A stretch of DNA of 64,000 nucleotides, taken from the NCBI GenBank assembly GCA_035485275.1, contig DATHOE010000014.1, positions 1 through 64,000 on the forward strand, given 5' to 3'. The translations under genes were made by a program, and so were the position numbers. This stretch comes from DAIDJD01 sp035485275 (lineage in GTDB: Bacteria > Oederibacteriota > JAJYGY01 > DAIDJD01). Positions 33,050 through 40,581 of the stretch are shown in pieces. Positions within the stretch are counted from its first letter, which is position 1; every line of letters starts with the position of its first letter. The notes below the pieces were generated by a model that was not told the DNA's origin, ran no database searches, and worked only from the letters and a program-made list of their open reading frames with translations.

Positions 33050-33526
33050 ATGGACGAAGGTAGTGTCCGGGAGCAAGTGGGCGCCATGCAACAAAACGGG
33101 TCCGGGGACGGTAACACGGGAGCGCCGGAGGCTTCAAACCCGATTGAAAAAACGCCGCTGACGACCTTGGTCATCGTCGGCGCGGGCGTATCCACGGGCC
33201 TTCTTGGCGAGTTCCTCAAGAGCCAAGGCCACGCGGTGTTGACGGCCGCCTCATCCACGGACGCCCTGGCGAAGACCCGGCGCTTCCTGCCTGCCTTCAT
33301 ATTGCTCAGTTGCGATATAGAAGGCGTGAACAGCGCCGAACTCATGTCGGAACTGCTCCTGGAGCACACACGGGCGGCGGTGATCATGATGGCGGCCAAG
33401 TTCCGGCTCTGGGACGTGGTCGACGCGATCAAGATGGGAGCCGTCGACTACCTTGAATGGCCCCTGGACCTCAGGAGGCTGAAATCCGCCATCGACACCC
33501 AGAAGGATCTGTTCCGGGGACGCTGA
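33050..33526 (+). CDS. Receiver-like protein C (phospho-acceptor Asp replaced by Ser)
   Basis: 158 residues: a 40-residue polar leader and a receiver-like domain. The acidic pocket is gone (VIVGAGV), the phospho-acceptor position reads ILLSCDIEG and the conserved Lys is Trp (LEWPLD). The C-terminal helix (LKSAIDTQKDLF) matches that of protein A (LRRAIETQKALF). It is the most eroded of the three paralogues and lies 44 bases after the LysM gene. ATG 33086 is an alternative start. Confidence 0.75.
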   Translation: MDEGSVREQVGAMQQNGSGDGNTGAPEASNPIEKTPLTTLVIVGAGVSTGLLGEFLKSQGHAVLTAASSTDALAKTRRFLPAFILLSCDIEGVNSAELMSELLLEHTRAAVIMMAAKFRLWDVVDAIKMGAVDYLEWPLDLRRLKSAIDTQKDLFRGR

Positions 33527-33534
33527 GAAATCCC

Positions 33535-33570
33535 AAAAAAAAGGGCCGCCCGATCCGGGCGGCCCTTTTT
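33535..33570. terminator. Bidirectional intrinsic terminator
   Basis: A run of A, then GGGCCGCCCG, loop ATC, CGGGCGGCCC and five T. It is symmetrical, so it ends both receiver-like gene C on the plus strand and the outer-membrane gene on the minus strand. Confidence 0.9.
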
Positions 33571-33592
33571 CGTTGAAGCCGCGGAAGGGGGC

Positions 33593-34081
33593 CTAGAAGA
33601 AGTAGAACCTTCCGCCCAGCCCCGCGTCCAAGCCGAAGCCCAGGCCCGGCGCGATGACCAGGGTCGGAGCCAGCTCGAAGAACAGGTCGAAAGGCTGCCG
33701 GAAGAGCCAGGTGATGCCCAGCACTCCACGCACGCCGGCCACGCCGGGGCTGGCCATCATGCCGCCCACGCCTACATAGATCGGAAGGCGGGTGTAAGCC
33801 TGGGATCCGGGGTCGCCGAAGATGCCGTAATGGTGCCACAGGTAGTCGGCGTGCACGTTCACCCCGGAATAGGGGCTGTCGGCGTAGTAGCCGAAGCTTC
33901 CGATGGCGAAATCGAAGGCGTTCGTGTCGTCCAGCCAGACTTTGCCGGTGACTCCGGTCGGTTCGCCCACCATGACGCCCAAACCAAGGCCCCGGGGGTC
34001 GGCGTGGGCGCTTTGGGGGGGCGCCAGGGCAAGGGCGGCCAAAAGCCCCATTCCAAGCGTCAAACGGATCTTTCCTTGCAT
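33593..34081 (-). CDS. Small outer-membrane beta-barrel protein
   Basis: 162 residues with a signal peptide ending SAHADP and a short barrel of about eight strands ending in FYFF, the usual terminal aromatic signature. GLGLGVMVGEPTGVTGKVWL opens the barrel. No enzymatic motif. ATG 34081 is preceded by GGAGG on the minus strand and by a divergent GGAATAAA promoter. Its equivalent is missing beside the paralogous cassette at 9.6 kb. Confidence 0.78.
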   Translation of the reverse strand: MQGKIRLTLGMGLLAALALAPPQSAHADPRGLGLGVMVGEPTGVTGKVWLDDTNAFDFAIGSFGYYADSPYSGVNVHADYLWHHYGIFGDPGSQAYTRLPIYVGVGGMMASPGVAGVRGVLGITWLFRQPFDLFFELAPTLVIAPGLGFGLDAGLGGRFYFF

Positions 34082-34109
34082 GGTTACCTCCTTAGGGATG
34101 ACTGCATTT

Positions 34110-34138
34110 ATATAGGCGGAGAATCGGCTCTTTATTCC
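34110..34138 (-). promoter_or_regulatory. GGAATAAA-N13 promoter, site 8 (minus strand)
   Basis: Reading the minus strand: GGAATAAA (34138-34131), 13 bases, GCCTATAT (34117-34110). It faces the outer-membrane protein gene and is back-to-back with site 9. Confidence 0.7.
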
Positions 34139-34168
34139 ACGAATGCCAGTCCCGGCCCGCAGATAGGC

Positions 34169-34196
34169 GGAATAAACGGGTCCTTGGAAGCCTTTA
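34169..34196 (+). promoter_or_regulatory. GGAATAAA-N13 promoter, site 9
   Basis: GGAATAAA at 34169-34176, 13 bases, GCCTTTA at 34190-34196. It drives the second copy of the small-protein cassette. Confidence 0.75.
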
Positions 34197-34243
34197 GAGG
34201 GTGAAAGGCTCCAGCGGCACTTCTCCCCAACCACAGAGGCACC

Positions 34244-34393
34244 ATGCTTTACACCATCGCGGTCGTTCTCCTCATCCTTTGGCTTTTGGGCCTGGTCACG
34301 TCCTACACCATGGGCGGTTTCATCCATGTGCTGCTGATCGTCGCCGTCATCATGATCCTCGTCCGCCTGATCCAGGGCCGGCCGGTGGTCTAA
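34244..34393 (+). CDS. Small lmo0937-family membrane protein (second copy)
   Basis: 49 residues, nearly identical to the protein at 9736 (MLYTIAVV start, TSYTMGGFIHVLL centre, LIQGRPVV end). Two membrane segments. First gene of the second cassette, about 48 bases after promoter site 9. Confidence 0.82.
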   Translation: MLYTIAVVLLILWLLGLVTSYTMGGFIHVLLIVAVIMILVRLIQGRPVV

Positions 34394-34457
34394 AGGCGCA
34401 ATCCATTGGGGGGCGCGGCTTCAGGGTCGCGCGCCCATTCGAAAGCAGGAGATGGTG

Positions 34458-34907
34458 ATGACCAATAAATCGATGGGCACGGGCGTCGGCATGGGGATCC
34501 ACCGTACCAACATAAAAAAGGTCTTCGGCTGGCTGTGGCATTCCTGGATGGAGGCGCAGCATGAGGTGCCGATCCTGCGCTGGGTGGCCCTGGCGGCCCT
34601 GGCGACGGCCGGCGCCGCGGTGTACCTCGCCTTTTCAGAGGGCGGGACGAGGCTGCAACTCGTCGGCTACGTCGCCACCGCGGTCCTGTACGCGCTGGAA
34701 ATCCCGGTCATCTTCTACCTCCTGTTTGAGGTGTACCGCAAGCACCGGACCGACGCGATCTTCGACAGCAAACGCCTCGCCGATCTCATCAGGAAGCTGG
34801 CGCTTGAACAGATCGAGGCCAGGGAAGATGCGCGAAACGCCGTCAAAAAGACCTTTCTGATCATGGCGCATGAGGACGAAGACGTCCTATTGGGGGAGGG
34901 CTCATGA
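34458..34907 (+). CDS. Two-helix membrane protein, paralogue of 9950-10399
   Basis: 149 residues with the same GTGVGMGIHRTNIKKVFGW opening, two membrane helices and charged tail as its paralogue. AGGAG is best placed for ATG 34458, although in-frame ATG 34452 is possible. It overlaps the next gene as ATGA. Function unknown; strong conservation of the cytoplasmic N-terminus in both copies suggests a binding surface. Confidence 0.75.
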   Translation: MTNKSMGTGVGMGIHRTNIKKVFGWLWHSWMEAQHEVPILRWVALAALATAGAAVYLAFSEGGTRLQLVGYVATAVLYALEIPVIFYLLFEVYRKHRTDAIFDSKRLADLIRKLALEQIEAREDARNAVKKTFLIMAHEDEDVLLGEGS

Positions 34908-35275
34908 AAAACAGCACCTGGCTCGCGCTTTGTTTCACCGCCGTTTTCGGGGCCTCGGCGGGCACCGCCCTGATCGCCGACGACGGAACGACGCAGGCCC
35001 AAGGGGGCTCGGCCGCGACCGCCACCCCGCAGCCCACGCCGGTCCCGACCGCGACCCCGGCGCCCACGCCCGCGCCGACCGCGTACGTGTCCAGCGCGCC
35101 CGTGGTGGATGCGCCGGTCGTGGATGCGCCGCAGGTGCTGGCGCCCGATATCCTCGCGCCCGTGGTGCCCGTTCCAACCGTGAACGCCCTCGTGGAAAGC
35201 TCGCCGGTGGCGACCACGCCCACCGTGAACGCCCCGCAAGAGGCCACGCCCTTCGAGAACCCGCCGCAGCCCTAG
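34904..35275 (+). CDS. Secreted Pro/Thr/Val-rich protein, paralogue of 10396-10911
   Basis: 123 residues: a signal segment (KNSTWLALCFTAVFGASAG), a PTP-x-PTATPAPTPAPT stretch and a shorter APVV/DAP-type repeat block than its paralogue. It probably forms a rod in the envelope. Third gene of the second cassette. Confidence 0.7.
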   Translation: MKNSTWLALCFTAVFGASAGTALIADDGTTQAQGGSAATATPQPTPVPTATPAPTPAPTAYVSSAPVVDAPVVDAPQVLAPDILAPVVPVPTVNALVESSPVATTPTVNAPQEATPFENPPQP

Positions 35276-35314
35276 GGGCCGCGCGGACGGAACCTTCATT
35301 GATGAGGCGCCAGC

Positions 35315-35728
35315 ATGACGGACCAATTCGACATCCAGAGGCACTTGGACACGGAAGCGGAGGACGACGCCCGGGAAGCGATGGACCGCCTCGAGGACTG
35401 CAAGGACAAGGCAGGGAAGCGCGATGAGCGCCTGGTCCGCCTGGACACCAGCCACTTTTTCGACCCCCAAAACGGGGAGGTGCTGCTGCAGGAGGGCGGG
35501 GAATACCGCAATCTCGGGCACCTTCCGCGCCTGCTGAGCAGGGCCGCGGACGAGATCGAGGAGAGCGCGCTAAAGCAGGGATACATGCCCGTCGAAGGCG
35601 GCCGTTTTTGGAGCGCCGCCGAACAGAGGCTTTACGTGAAGAACGGGGGACATTATGTGCTGTATTCCCTCAACCGCCGCAAGCGCTCCAGCCCCCGCCA
35701 GCCGGAGCGCAGGTCCGCGCAAAAATGA
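35315..35728 (+). CDS. Hypothetical soluble protein
   Basis: 137 residues, no signal peptide, highly charged N- and C-termini. I recognise no domain. It ends with an ATGA overlap with the AI-2E-family gene, so it is likely co-translated with it. Confidence 0.65.
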   Translation: MTDQFDIQRHLDTEAEDDAREAMDRLEDCKDKAGKRDERLVRLDTSHFFDPQNGEVLLQEGGEYRNLGHLPRLLSRAADEIEESALKQGYMPVEGGRFWSAAEQRLYVKNGGHYVLYSLNRRKRSSPRQPERRSAQK

Positions 35729-36879
35729 GGAAAATCAAGCGCTCCAAAGATTCTGGGATGAAGGCCCTTTATATCTGGCTGCCCGTCGTCGGCGTCATCG
35801 CAGTGGCATTTTCGGGATACCTGTACAGCGGCCTCATCGGCCTGACCTTCGCGGTGGTGGCCTATCCCCTGTACAAGAAACTGAAAGGCATCGCGCACGC
35901 GCCCCGGCGGCTGGGCATGTCCCTGGTGCAATCACGGAATTTTGCGGCCTTTGTGACCGAATTCGTCGTGCTGGCCGCGGTGATCGTGGGCCTCTTCCTG
36001 CCGCTCCTGGTCCTTTACCGAAACCGCGACCTGCTCGTCACCCATGGTCTGGCCTTCTATGGCCAGACCATGGACTGGAGCAAGGCCCAGATGGCGGCCC
36101 TGGAATGCCGCCTGACCCAGCACGTCTCCGCGGCGCCCCTGGCGACGGGCGCGCCCTCGGGAATGCCTTTGGAGGGGCTCCGGGCCCTGATCCTGGACCC
36201 CGCCTCCCTCCTGCCCTTGGCGCTGCGCACGGTTTCGAGCCTGGCCGTGGCGAGCGTGCACCTGATGGTCCTGGTCATGATCATGCACGTCTCCCTGCTG
36301 CATGGGCCGGATTTCTGGGAGCACATCCTCGAGCACACGCCCCCCAAATGGCTGGTCACCCTGCAAAGGCTCGGCCAGCGCGCCAAGGAGGTTCTCAAGG
36401 CGACCTACGTGGTGCAGGGAGTGACGGCCCTGGCGGCCTTCCTCGCGGCCCTGCCGGTGTTCTGGTTCATCCTGGGCCGGCCCAATTTCCTGCTCGCGGC
36501 GGTCCTGTGCGGGGTCTTCCAGCTCATACCCTTTTTGGGCTCGGGCTTCCTGGTGCTCGGCTTGGCCGCCTATTTTTTCCTCGAGGGGGAGACGACCCGG
36601 TCCTGGGAATGCCTCTTCGTCGCACTGCCCCTGGTGGCGGGCCTGGCCGATTTGGTGGTCCGGCCGACCTTGGCCCGCACCTGGGGGCGCATCTCCGGGA
36701 TCACTATGCTCATCGGCTTCGTGGCGGGGATGGAGGCTTTCGGCATCGCGGGATTCGTGCTGGGACCGCTTTTCCTCGAACTCTTCGTGTGCTTCACCGC
36801 GATCATGCTATACGGCCCGGCGTACAAGGCCTCCTACCTGTATCCGGCGCGGACCGGCCTCGAAAAAGTGGATTCATAA
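35725..36879 (+). CDS. AI-2E family transporter (TqsA/PerM-like)
   Basis: 384 residues with about eight membrane helices and the family pattern: two N-terminal helices, a cytoplasmic region, and the C-terminal block LLAAVLCGVFQLIPFLGSGF that contains the conserved Pro/Gly motif of PF01594. Members export signals or polyamines or act in Na+/H+ exchange; the substrate is not predictable. ATG 35725 overlaps the previous stop. Confidence 0.85.
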   Translation: MRKIKRSKDSGMKALYIWLPVVGVIAVAFSGYLYSGLIGLTFAVVAYPLYKKLKGIAHAPRRLGMSLVQSRNFAAFVTEFVVLAAVIVGLFLPLLVLYRNRDLLVTHGLAFYGQTMDWSKAQMAALECRLTQHVSAAPLATGAPSGMPLEGLRALILDPASLLPLALRTVSSLAVASVHLMVLVMIMHVSLLHGPDFWEHILEHTPPKWLVTLQRLGQRAKEVLKATYVVQGVTALAAFLAALPVFWFILGRPNFLLAAVLCGVFQLIPFLGSGFLVLGLAAYFFLEGETTRSWECLFVALPLVAGLADLVVRPTLARTWGRISGITMLIGFVAGMEAFGIAGFVLGPLFLELFVCFTAIMLYGPAYKASYLYPARTGLEKVDS

Positions 36880-36900
36880 CCGAGCTTTGGGGAAGCAACC

Positions 36901-38388
36901 ATGACGAAAGCCCAGACCATCCTCATTGTGGACGACGAGGCCCGGAACATCGAGCTTTTGCAGGCGATCCTGGAGCCGGGCCATTTCGAGCTGCTGGCGG
37001 CCGCGAACGGCTCCGAGGCCCTGGCCATCCTCGAAACGCGGGAGGTCGACCTCGTACTGCTTGATGTGATGATGCCGCTGGTCGACGGCTTTGAGGTGAC
37101 GCGACGGATCCGGGCGGGGGAAAAGACGCAGGGGCTGCCAGTCATCCTGGTCACGGCTCTGCACGAGGTCAGCGAAAGGATCAAGGGCATAGAGGCGGGC
37201 TGCGACGAATTCATCACCAAGCCCTTCGACCGCCACGAGGTGGCGGCCCGGGTCAAGACGTTGCTGCGCCTGAACCGCTACCGCACACAAATCGACGAGA
37301 AGGAGAAATTCGAGCGCGTCATCAATCGGATGAACGACGGGCTGCTGGTGTGCGACGCCGGGCTCAGGATCGTCCGCTACAACCAGAAAGCCCGCGAGTT
37401 GCTTGGCTTCGACGACCCCGCGCCGGGTTGGCTGGAACGACTGGGCAGGGATTTCCGCATCGCCCATTACGGCCAACTCGAGCACGACCTGGCCGTGGTT
37501 GACCTCGATTTCGACATGGAACGGCCCCAGACCCACACGGCCAAGCCCCTGATCCTCTCGTTCAGCTCCAGCCTCGTCAGGGACGCCGACGGCGCCCTGG
37601 CCAGCGTGGTCATCCTTTTGCACGACGTCACGGCGCAGAGAAAGGAGCAGTTTAGGAAAGAGAGCTTTTTGAGCCTCATGTCGGACAAATTGCGCATGCC
37701 CCTGGCAGTCAGCCTGGAGCGCCTGGGGACGCTGAGGGAGTCGAGCGGCTTGGTTTCCGACCAGGCCTTCAAGCAGTCCATCGAGAGCACCGTGGACCTG
37801 GCGACGGATTTCCTGGCGATGATGGACAAGATATTCGATTTCCTGACCGTGCACGCGCCGGTGCCCGGTGAAGACGGGTCGGACGCCGCCGGGCTGGACC
37901 GCGCGCAGGTCGAGGCGCTGGCCGTGTCCATCATGAACAGGCCCGGCCCGAAAAAAATTGAATACGAGTTCGACCTGCCCCTCGATCTTGACCTGTCCAT
38001 CAGCGAGAAACACATGGAGATTCTGATGAAGAACCTCATCGAGAATGCCGTCAAATTCAACGACCATTACGCCGCGAAGATCGCTATTTCGGCGGTCCGG
38101 GAAGGCGGCCTGGTCCGTTTCACCGTCGCGGACAACGGCCAAGGCATACCCGGCGAGGAGCGGCAAAGCGTTTTTGACGCCTTTTATCAGATCGACAAAC
38201 CGGGGATCGAGGACGCCAAAGGGCTGGGCCTGGGCCTGGCCATCGTCAAAAAAATCGTGGAGGCCGGCAAAGGCGAGGTGAAGGTGGAAGCCCCGCCCAA
38301 GGGGGGCACGGCCATCAGCTTCACCCTGCCCCAGGCGGCGGAGGCGGACGCGCCCAGGTCCGCGGAAACGCTCGCGGTGTCCCGATGA
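36901..38388 (+). CDS. Receiver-PAS-pseudo-histidine-kinase
   Basis: 495 residues: an intact receiver (1-125; ILIVDDEARN, LLDVMMPLVDG, ITKPFD), a PAS-like domain (about 135-250), a dimerisation domain whose H-box reads SLMSDKLRMPL, where the phospho-accepting His position is Asp, and a complete HATPase (NLIENAVKFND, DNGQGIP, GLGLGLAIVKKIV). It therefore probably binds ATP but cannot autophosphorylate in the usual way. It overlaps the next kinase by 4 bases and may be a regulatory partner for it. Confidence 0.88.
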   Translation: MTKAQTILIVDDEARNIELLQAILEPGHFELLAAANGSEALAILETREVDLVLLDVMMPLVDGFEVTRRIRAGEKTQGLPVILVTALHEVSERIKGIEAGCDEFITKPFDRHEVAARVKTLLRLNRYRTQIDEKEKFERVINRMNDGLLVCDAGLRIVRYNQKARELLGFDDPAPGWLERLGRDFRIAHYGQLEHDLAVVDLDFDMERPQTHTAKPLILSFSSSLVRDADGALASVVILLHDVTAQRKEQFRKESFLSLMSDKLRMPLAVSLERLGTLRESSGLVSDQAFKQSIESTVDLATDFLAMMDKIFDFLTVHAPVPGEDGSDAAGLDRAQVEALAVSIMNRPGPKKIEYEFDLPLDLDLSISEKHMEILMKNLIENAVKFNDHYAAKIAISAVREGGLVRFTVADNGQGIPGEERQSVFDAFYQIDKPGIEDAKGLGLGLAIVKKIVEAGKGEVKVEAPPKGGTAISFTLPQAAEADAPRSAETLAVSR

Positions 38389-39665
38389 GGGCCGCGGCGC
38401 CGCGTTCGAGGATCAAGCCGCGGGCGAAAAAAGCGAAGGCGCCCAAGGCCGAAGCCCGCGGCGCGAAGGGCGTCAAAATGAAGGTCAAGACGGGTTCGGG
38501 GTCCCAGGAATATTCCGAGAGCATCATCAACACGATCCGGGAGCCCCTGATCGCTTTGGACCAGGATCTCCGGGTCGTCTCGGTCAGCCGCTCCTTTTAT
38601 GAGGTCTTCAAGACCAAGCCCGCGGAGACGGTGGGGCAGCTCATCTACGACCTGGGTAACAAGCAGTGGGACATCCCCAAGCTGAGGGAGCTGCTCGAGA
38701 CCATCCTTCCCCAGAAGACCACCTTCGACAACTACGAGGTCGAGCATGACTTCGCCAACATCGGCAGGCGGACGATGCTCCTGAACGCCCGCCAGATACA
38801 GCGCGTCATGGGCAAGGAACGGATCATCCTGCTGGCGATGGAGGACATCACCGAACGCAGGCAGATCGAGAAGGGCCTCGAGATCGTGCGCCGGGAGGCG
38901 AAAGAGCTGGCCACCGAGCTCAAGCGCGTGGCGCGGGCCAAGTCCGAGTTCCTGGCGAACATGTCCCACGAGCTCAGGACCCCCCTCAACTCCATCAACG
39001 GTTTCTCCGAGGTCCTGTCCGATGAGACCTTCGGCCCCCTCAACGAGAAGCAGAAAAGGTACGTCAACAACGTCCTGACCAGCGGGAAGCACCTGTTGCT
39101 GCTGATCAACCAGATCCTGGACATGTCGAAGGTGGAGGCCGGGAAGATGAAGCTGACGCTTTCCAGCGTCTGCACCAAGGGCCTGCTCAACGAGATTTCC
39201 ATGCTGGTGGCGGACATGGTCAGCAAAAAGAAGCTGCAGATGGTCCTGGAAATCGCGGACGACCTGCCGGATATCGAGGCCGACGAACTCAAGACCAAGG
39301 AGATCATCTACAACCTGCTGGCGAACGCGGTCAAGTTCACGCCGGAGGGCGGCAAGATCGGGATGCGGGCCTGGCGGGCCGGCCCGGTGATCGAGGTCGA
39401 AGTCTGGGATACCGGGGTCGGGATCGCGGCGGAGAACATGGGGAAAATCTTCGAGGGCTTCTTCCGCGTCGACACGCCCTATTCGCGCGTGACCGAAGGG
39501 ACCGGGCTGGGGCTGCCCCTGTCCCAGAAAATGGTGGAGCTGCACGGCGGGAAGCTGTCGGTGCAGTCGGCGGGCCTGAACCAGGGCACCTGCGTGCGCT
39601 TCAACATGCCGATCCAGCCCGTGGAGGCGGTCCAGCCGGAGCCGCCGCCCCCCGCGGCCTCGTGA
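38385..39665 (+). CDS. PAS-containing sensor histidine kinase
   Basis: 426 residues: a basic N-terminal tail (first 35), a PAS domain (about 40-165), HisKA with the intact H-box SHELRTPLNSINGF, and HATPase (NLLANAVKFTPEGG, DTGVGIAAENMG, GTGLGLPLSQKM). There is no membrane helix, so it senses a cytoplasmic signal. It sits between the pseudo-kinase and a lone receiver, with 4-base overlaps on both sides, so the three are translated together. Confidence 0.92.
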   Translation: MRAAAPRSRIKPRAKKAKAPKAEARGAKGVKMKVKTGSGSQEYSESIINTIREPLIALDQDLRVVSVSRSFYEVFKTKPAETVGQLIYDLGNKQWDIPKLRELLETILPQKTTFDNYEVEHDFANIGRRTMLLNARQIQRVMGKERIILLAMEDITERRQIEKGLEIVRREAKELATELKRVARAKSEFLANMSHELRTPLNSINGFSEVLSDETFGPLNEKQKRYVNNVLTSGKHLLLLINQILDMSKVEAGKMKLTLSSVCTKGLLNEISMLVADMVSKKKLQMVLEIADDLPDIEADELKTKEIIYNLLANAVKFTPEGGKIGMRAWRAGPVIEVEVWDTGVGIAAENMGKIFEGFFRVDTPYSRVTEGTGLGLPLSQKMVELHGGKLSVQSAGLNQGTCVRFNMPIQPVEAVQPEPPPPAAS

Positions 39666-40030
39666 AAAAGAAGATGCTAGTGGTCGACGACAACCTCAAC
39701 AACCTCATGCTCGAAGGCGACCTCCTAGAGGTCGCCGGCTTCGAGGTGCTATCGGCGCAGAGCGCGGCCGGGGGCATCGTCCTGGCCAAGTCGGAGCTGC
39801 CCAGCGTCATCATCATGGACGTCCGGCTTCCGGACATGCGCGGATCCGACGCGGCCATGATCCTACGCGAGGATCCGGCGACCCGAGCCATACCCATAGT
39901 GTTCGTCACCGCCTCGGTGATGCCCGAAGGCCGGACCGAGATCATGGCCATCGCCAACAGCGGTTTCATCGGAAAGCCCATCGACACCAGGACCTTCGCG
40001 AAAGAGATCGCCGCCTTCATCCGGCCATGA
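39662..40030 (+). CDS. Single-domain response regulator
   Basis: 122 residues, start GTG 39662 overlapping the kinase stop. Active site intact: MLVVDDN, phospho-acceptor in IIMDVRLPDMRG, TAS switch and GKPID Lys. No output domain, so it acts through protein contact in the phosphorelay formed with the two preceding genes. It converges on the hemerythrin gene with a 16-base gap. Confidence 0.9.
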   Translation: MKKKMLVVDDNLNNLMLEGDLLEVAGFEVLSAQSAAGGIVLAKSELPSVIIMDVRLPDMRGSDAAMILREDPATRAIPIVFVTASVMPEGRTEIMAIANSGFIGKPIDTRTFAKEIAAFIRP

Positions 40031-40046
40031 CCCCGGGCCGGATGCC

Positions 40047-40484
40047 TTAGGCGACCTTGGCCGCTCCGGGCTTGGCGCTCTCCATCTTCTCCCCCAGGCT
40101 GGCGAGCTCCGGGCCGCTCAGGATCGTCTTGATGGTGACGAAGAGGCTGGTTTCCTCCATGGCGATGTGGTCCAGCAGCTGGGTCTGCATGGTTTTGAAG
40201 GCGCCGAGCCAGTCCTTGTCCCCGATCGACAGGTTCTCCAGGTGCAGCAGGGCCGCCTCGACGGCCTGGTGGGCCTGTTTGTCCACGGCGGGGAAGCCGG
40301 AGGACTTGGGATTGCTCAACACGGCCGGATAGAAGATCTCTTCCTCGATTTTGTCGTGGCCCTCCAGCTCCTTCTTGAGCTTCTCGAAGAGGCTCTTCCT
40401 CTGTGGGCCCTCGCTTTTGATGATTTGTTCCATGAGGCTCTTGGCCCCCCGGTGTTCGTTTTTCAGCATTTCGACGGCGTCCAT
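40047..40484 (-). CDS. Hemerythrin-like HHE domain protein
   Basis: 145 residues forming a four-helix bundle with the diiron ligand pattern: LKNEHRG, ELEGHDKIEEEIFYP, KQAHQAVEAAL and LLDHIAMEETSLF. Such proteins bind O2, NO or act in iron-sulfur repair and stress defence. A minus-strand GGAATAAA promoter precedes it. Confidence 0.9.
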   Translation of the reverse strand: MDAVEMLKNEHRGAKSLMEQIIKSEGPQRKSLFEKLKKELEGHDKIEEEIFYPAVLSNPKSSGFPAVDKQAHQAVEAALLHLENLSIGDKDWLGAFKTMQTQLLDHIAMEETSLFVTIKTILSGPELASLGEKMESAKPGAAKVA

Positions 40485-40547
40485 GCTCGCTCCACAAAGG
40501 AAAGACCGGGCTCAAAGGACGCCCTAAAGGGGCGTCCAGGCCCTTCC

Positions 40548-40576
40548 TAGAATGGCTTGCGGCGCCCCTTTATTCC
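40548..40576 (-). promoter_or_regulatory. GGAATAAA-N13 promoter, site 10 (minus strand)
   Basis: On the minus strand: GGAATAAA (40576-40569), 13 bases, CCATTCTA (40555-40548). It precedes the hemerythrin gene by about 60 bases and overlaps the 3' end region of the phospholipase-D gene. Confidence 0.65.
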
Positions 40577-40581
40577 GTGGA

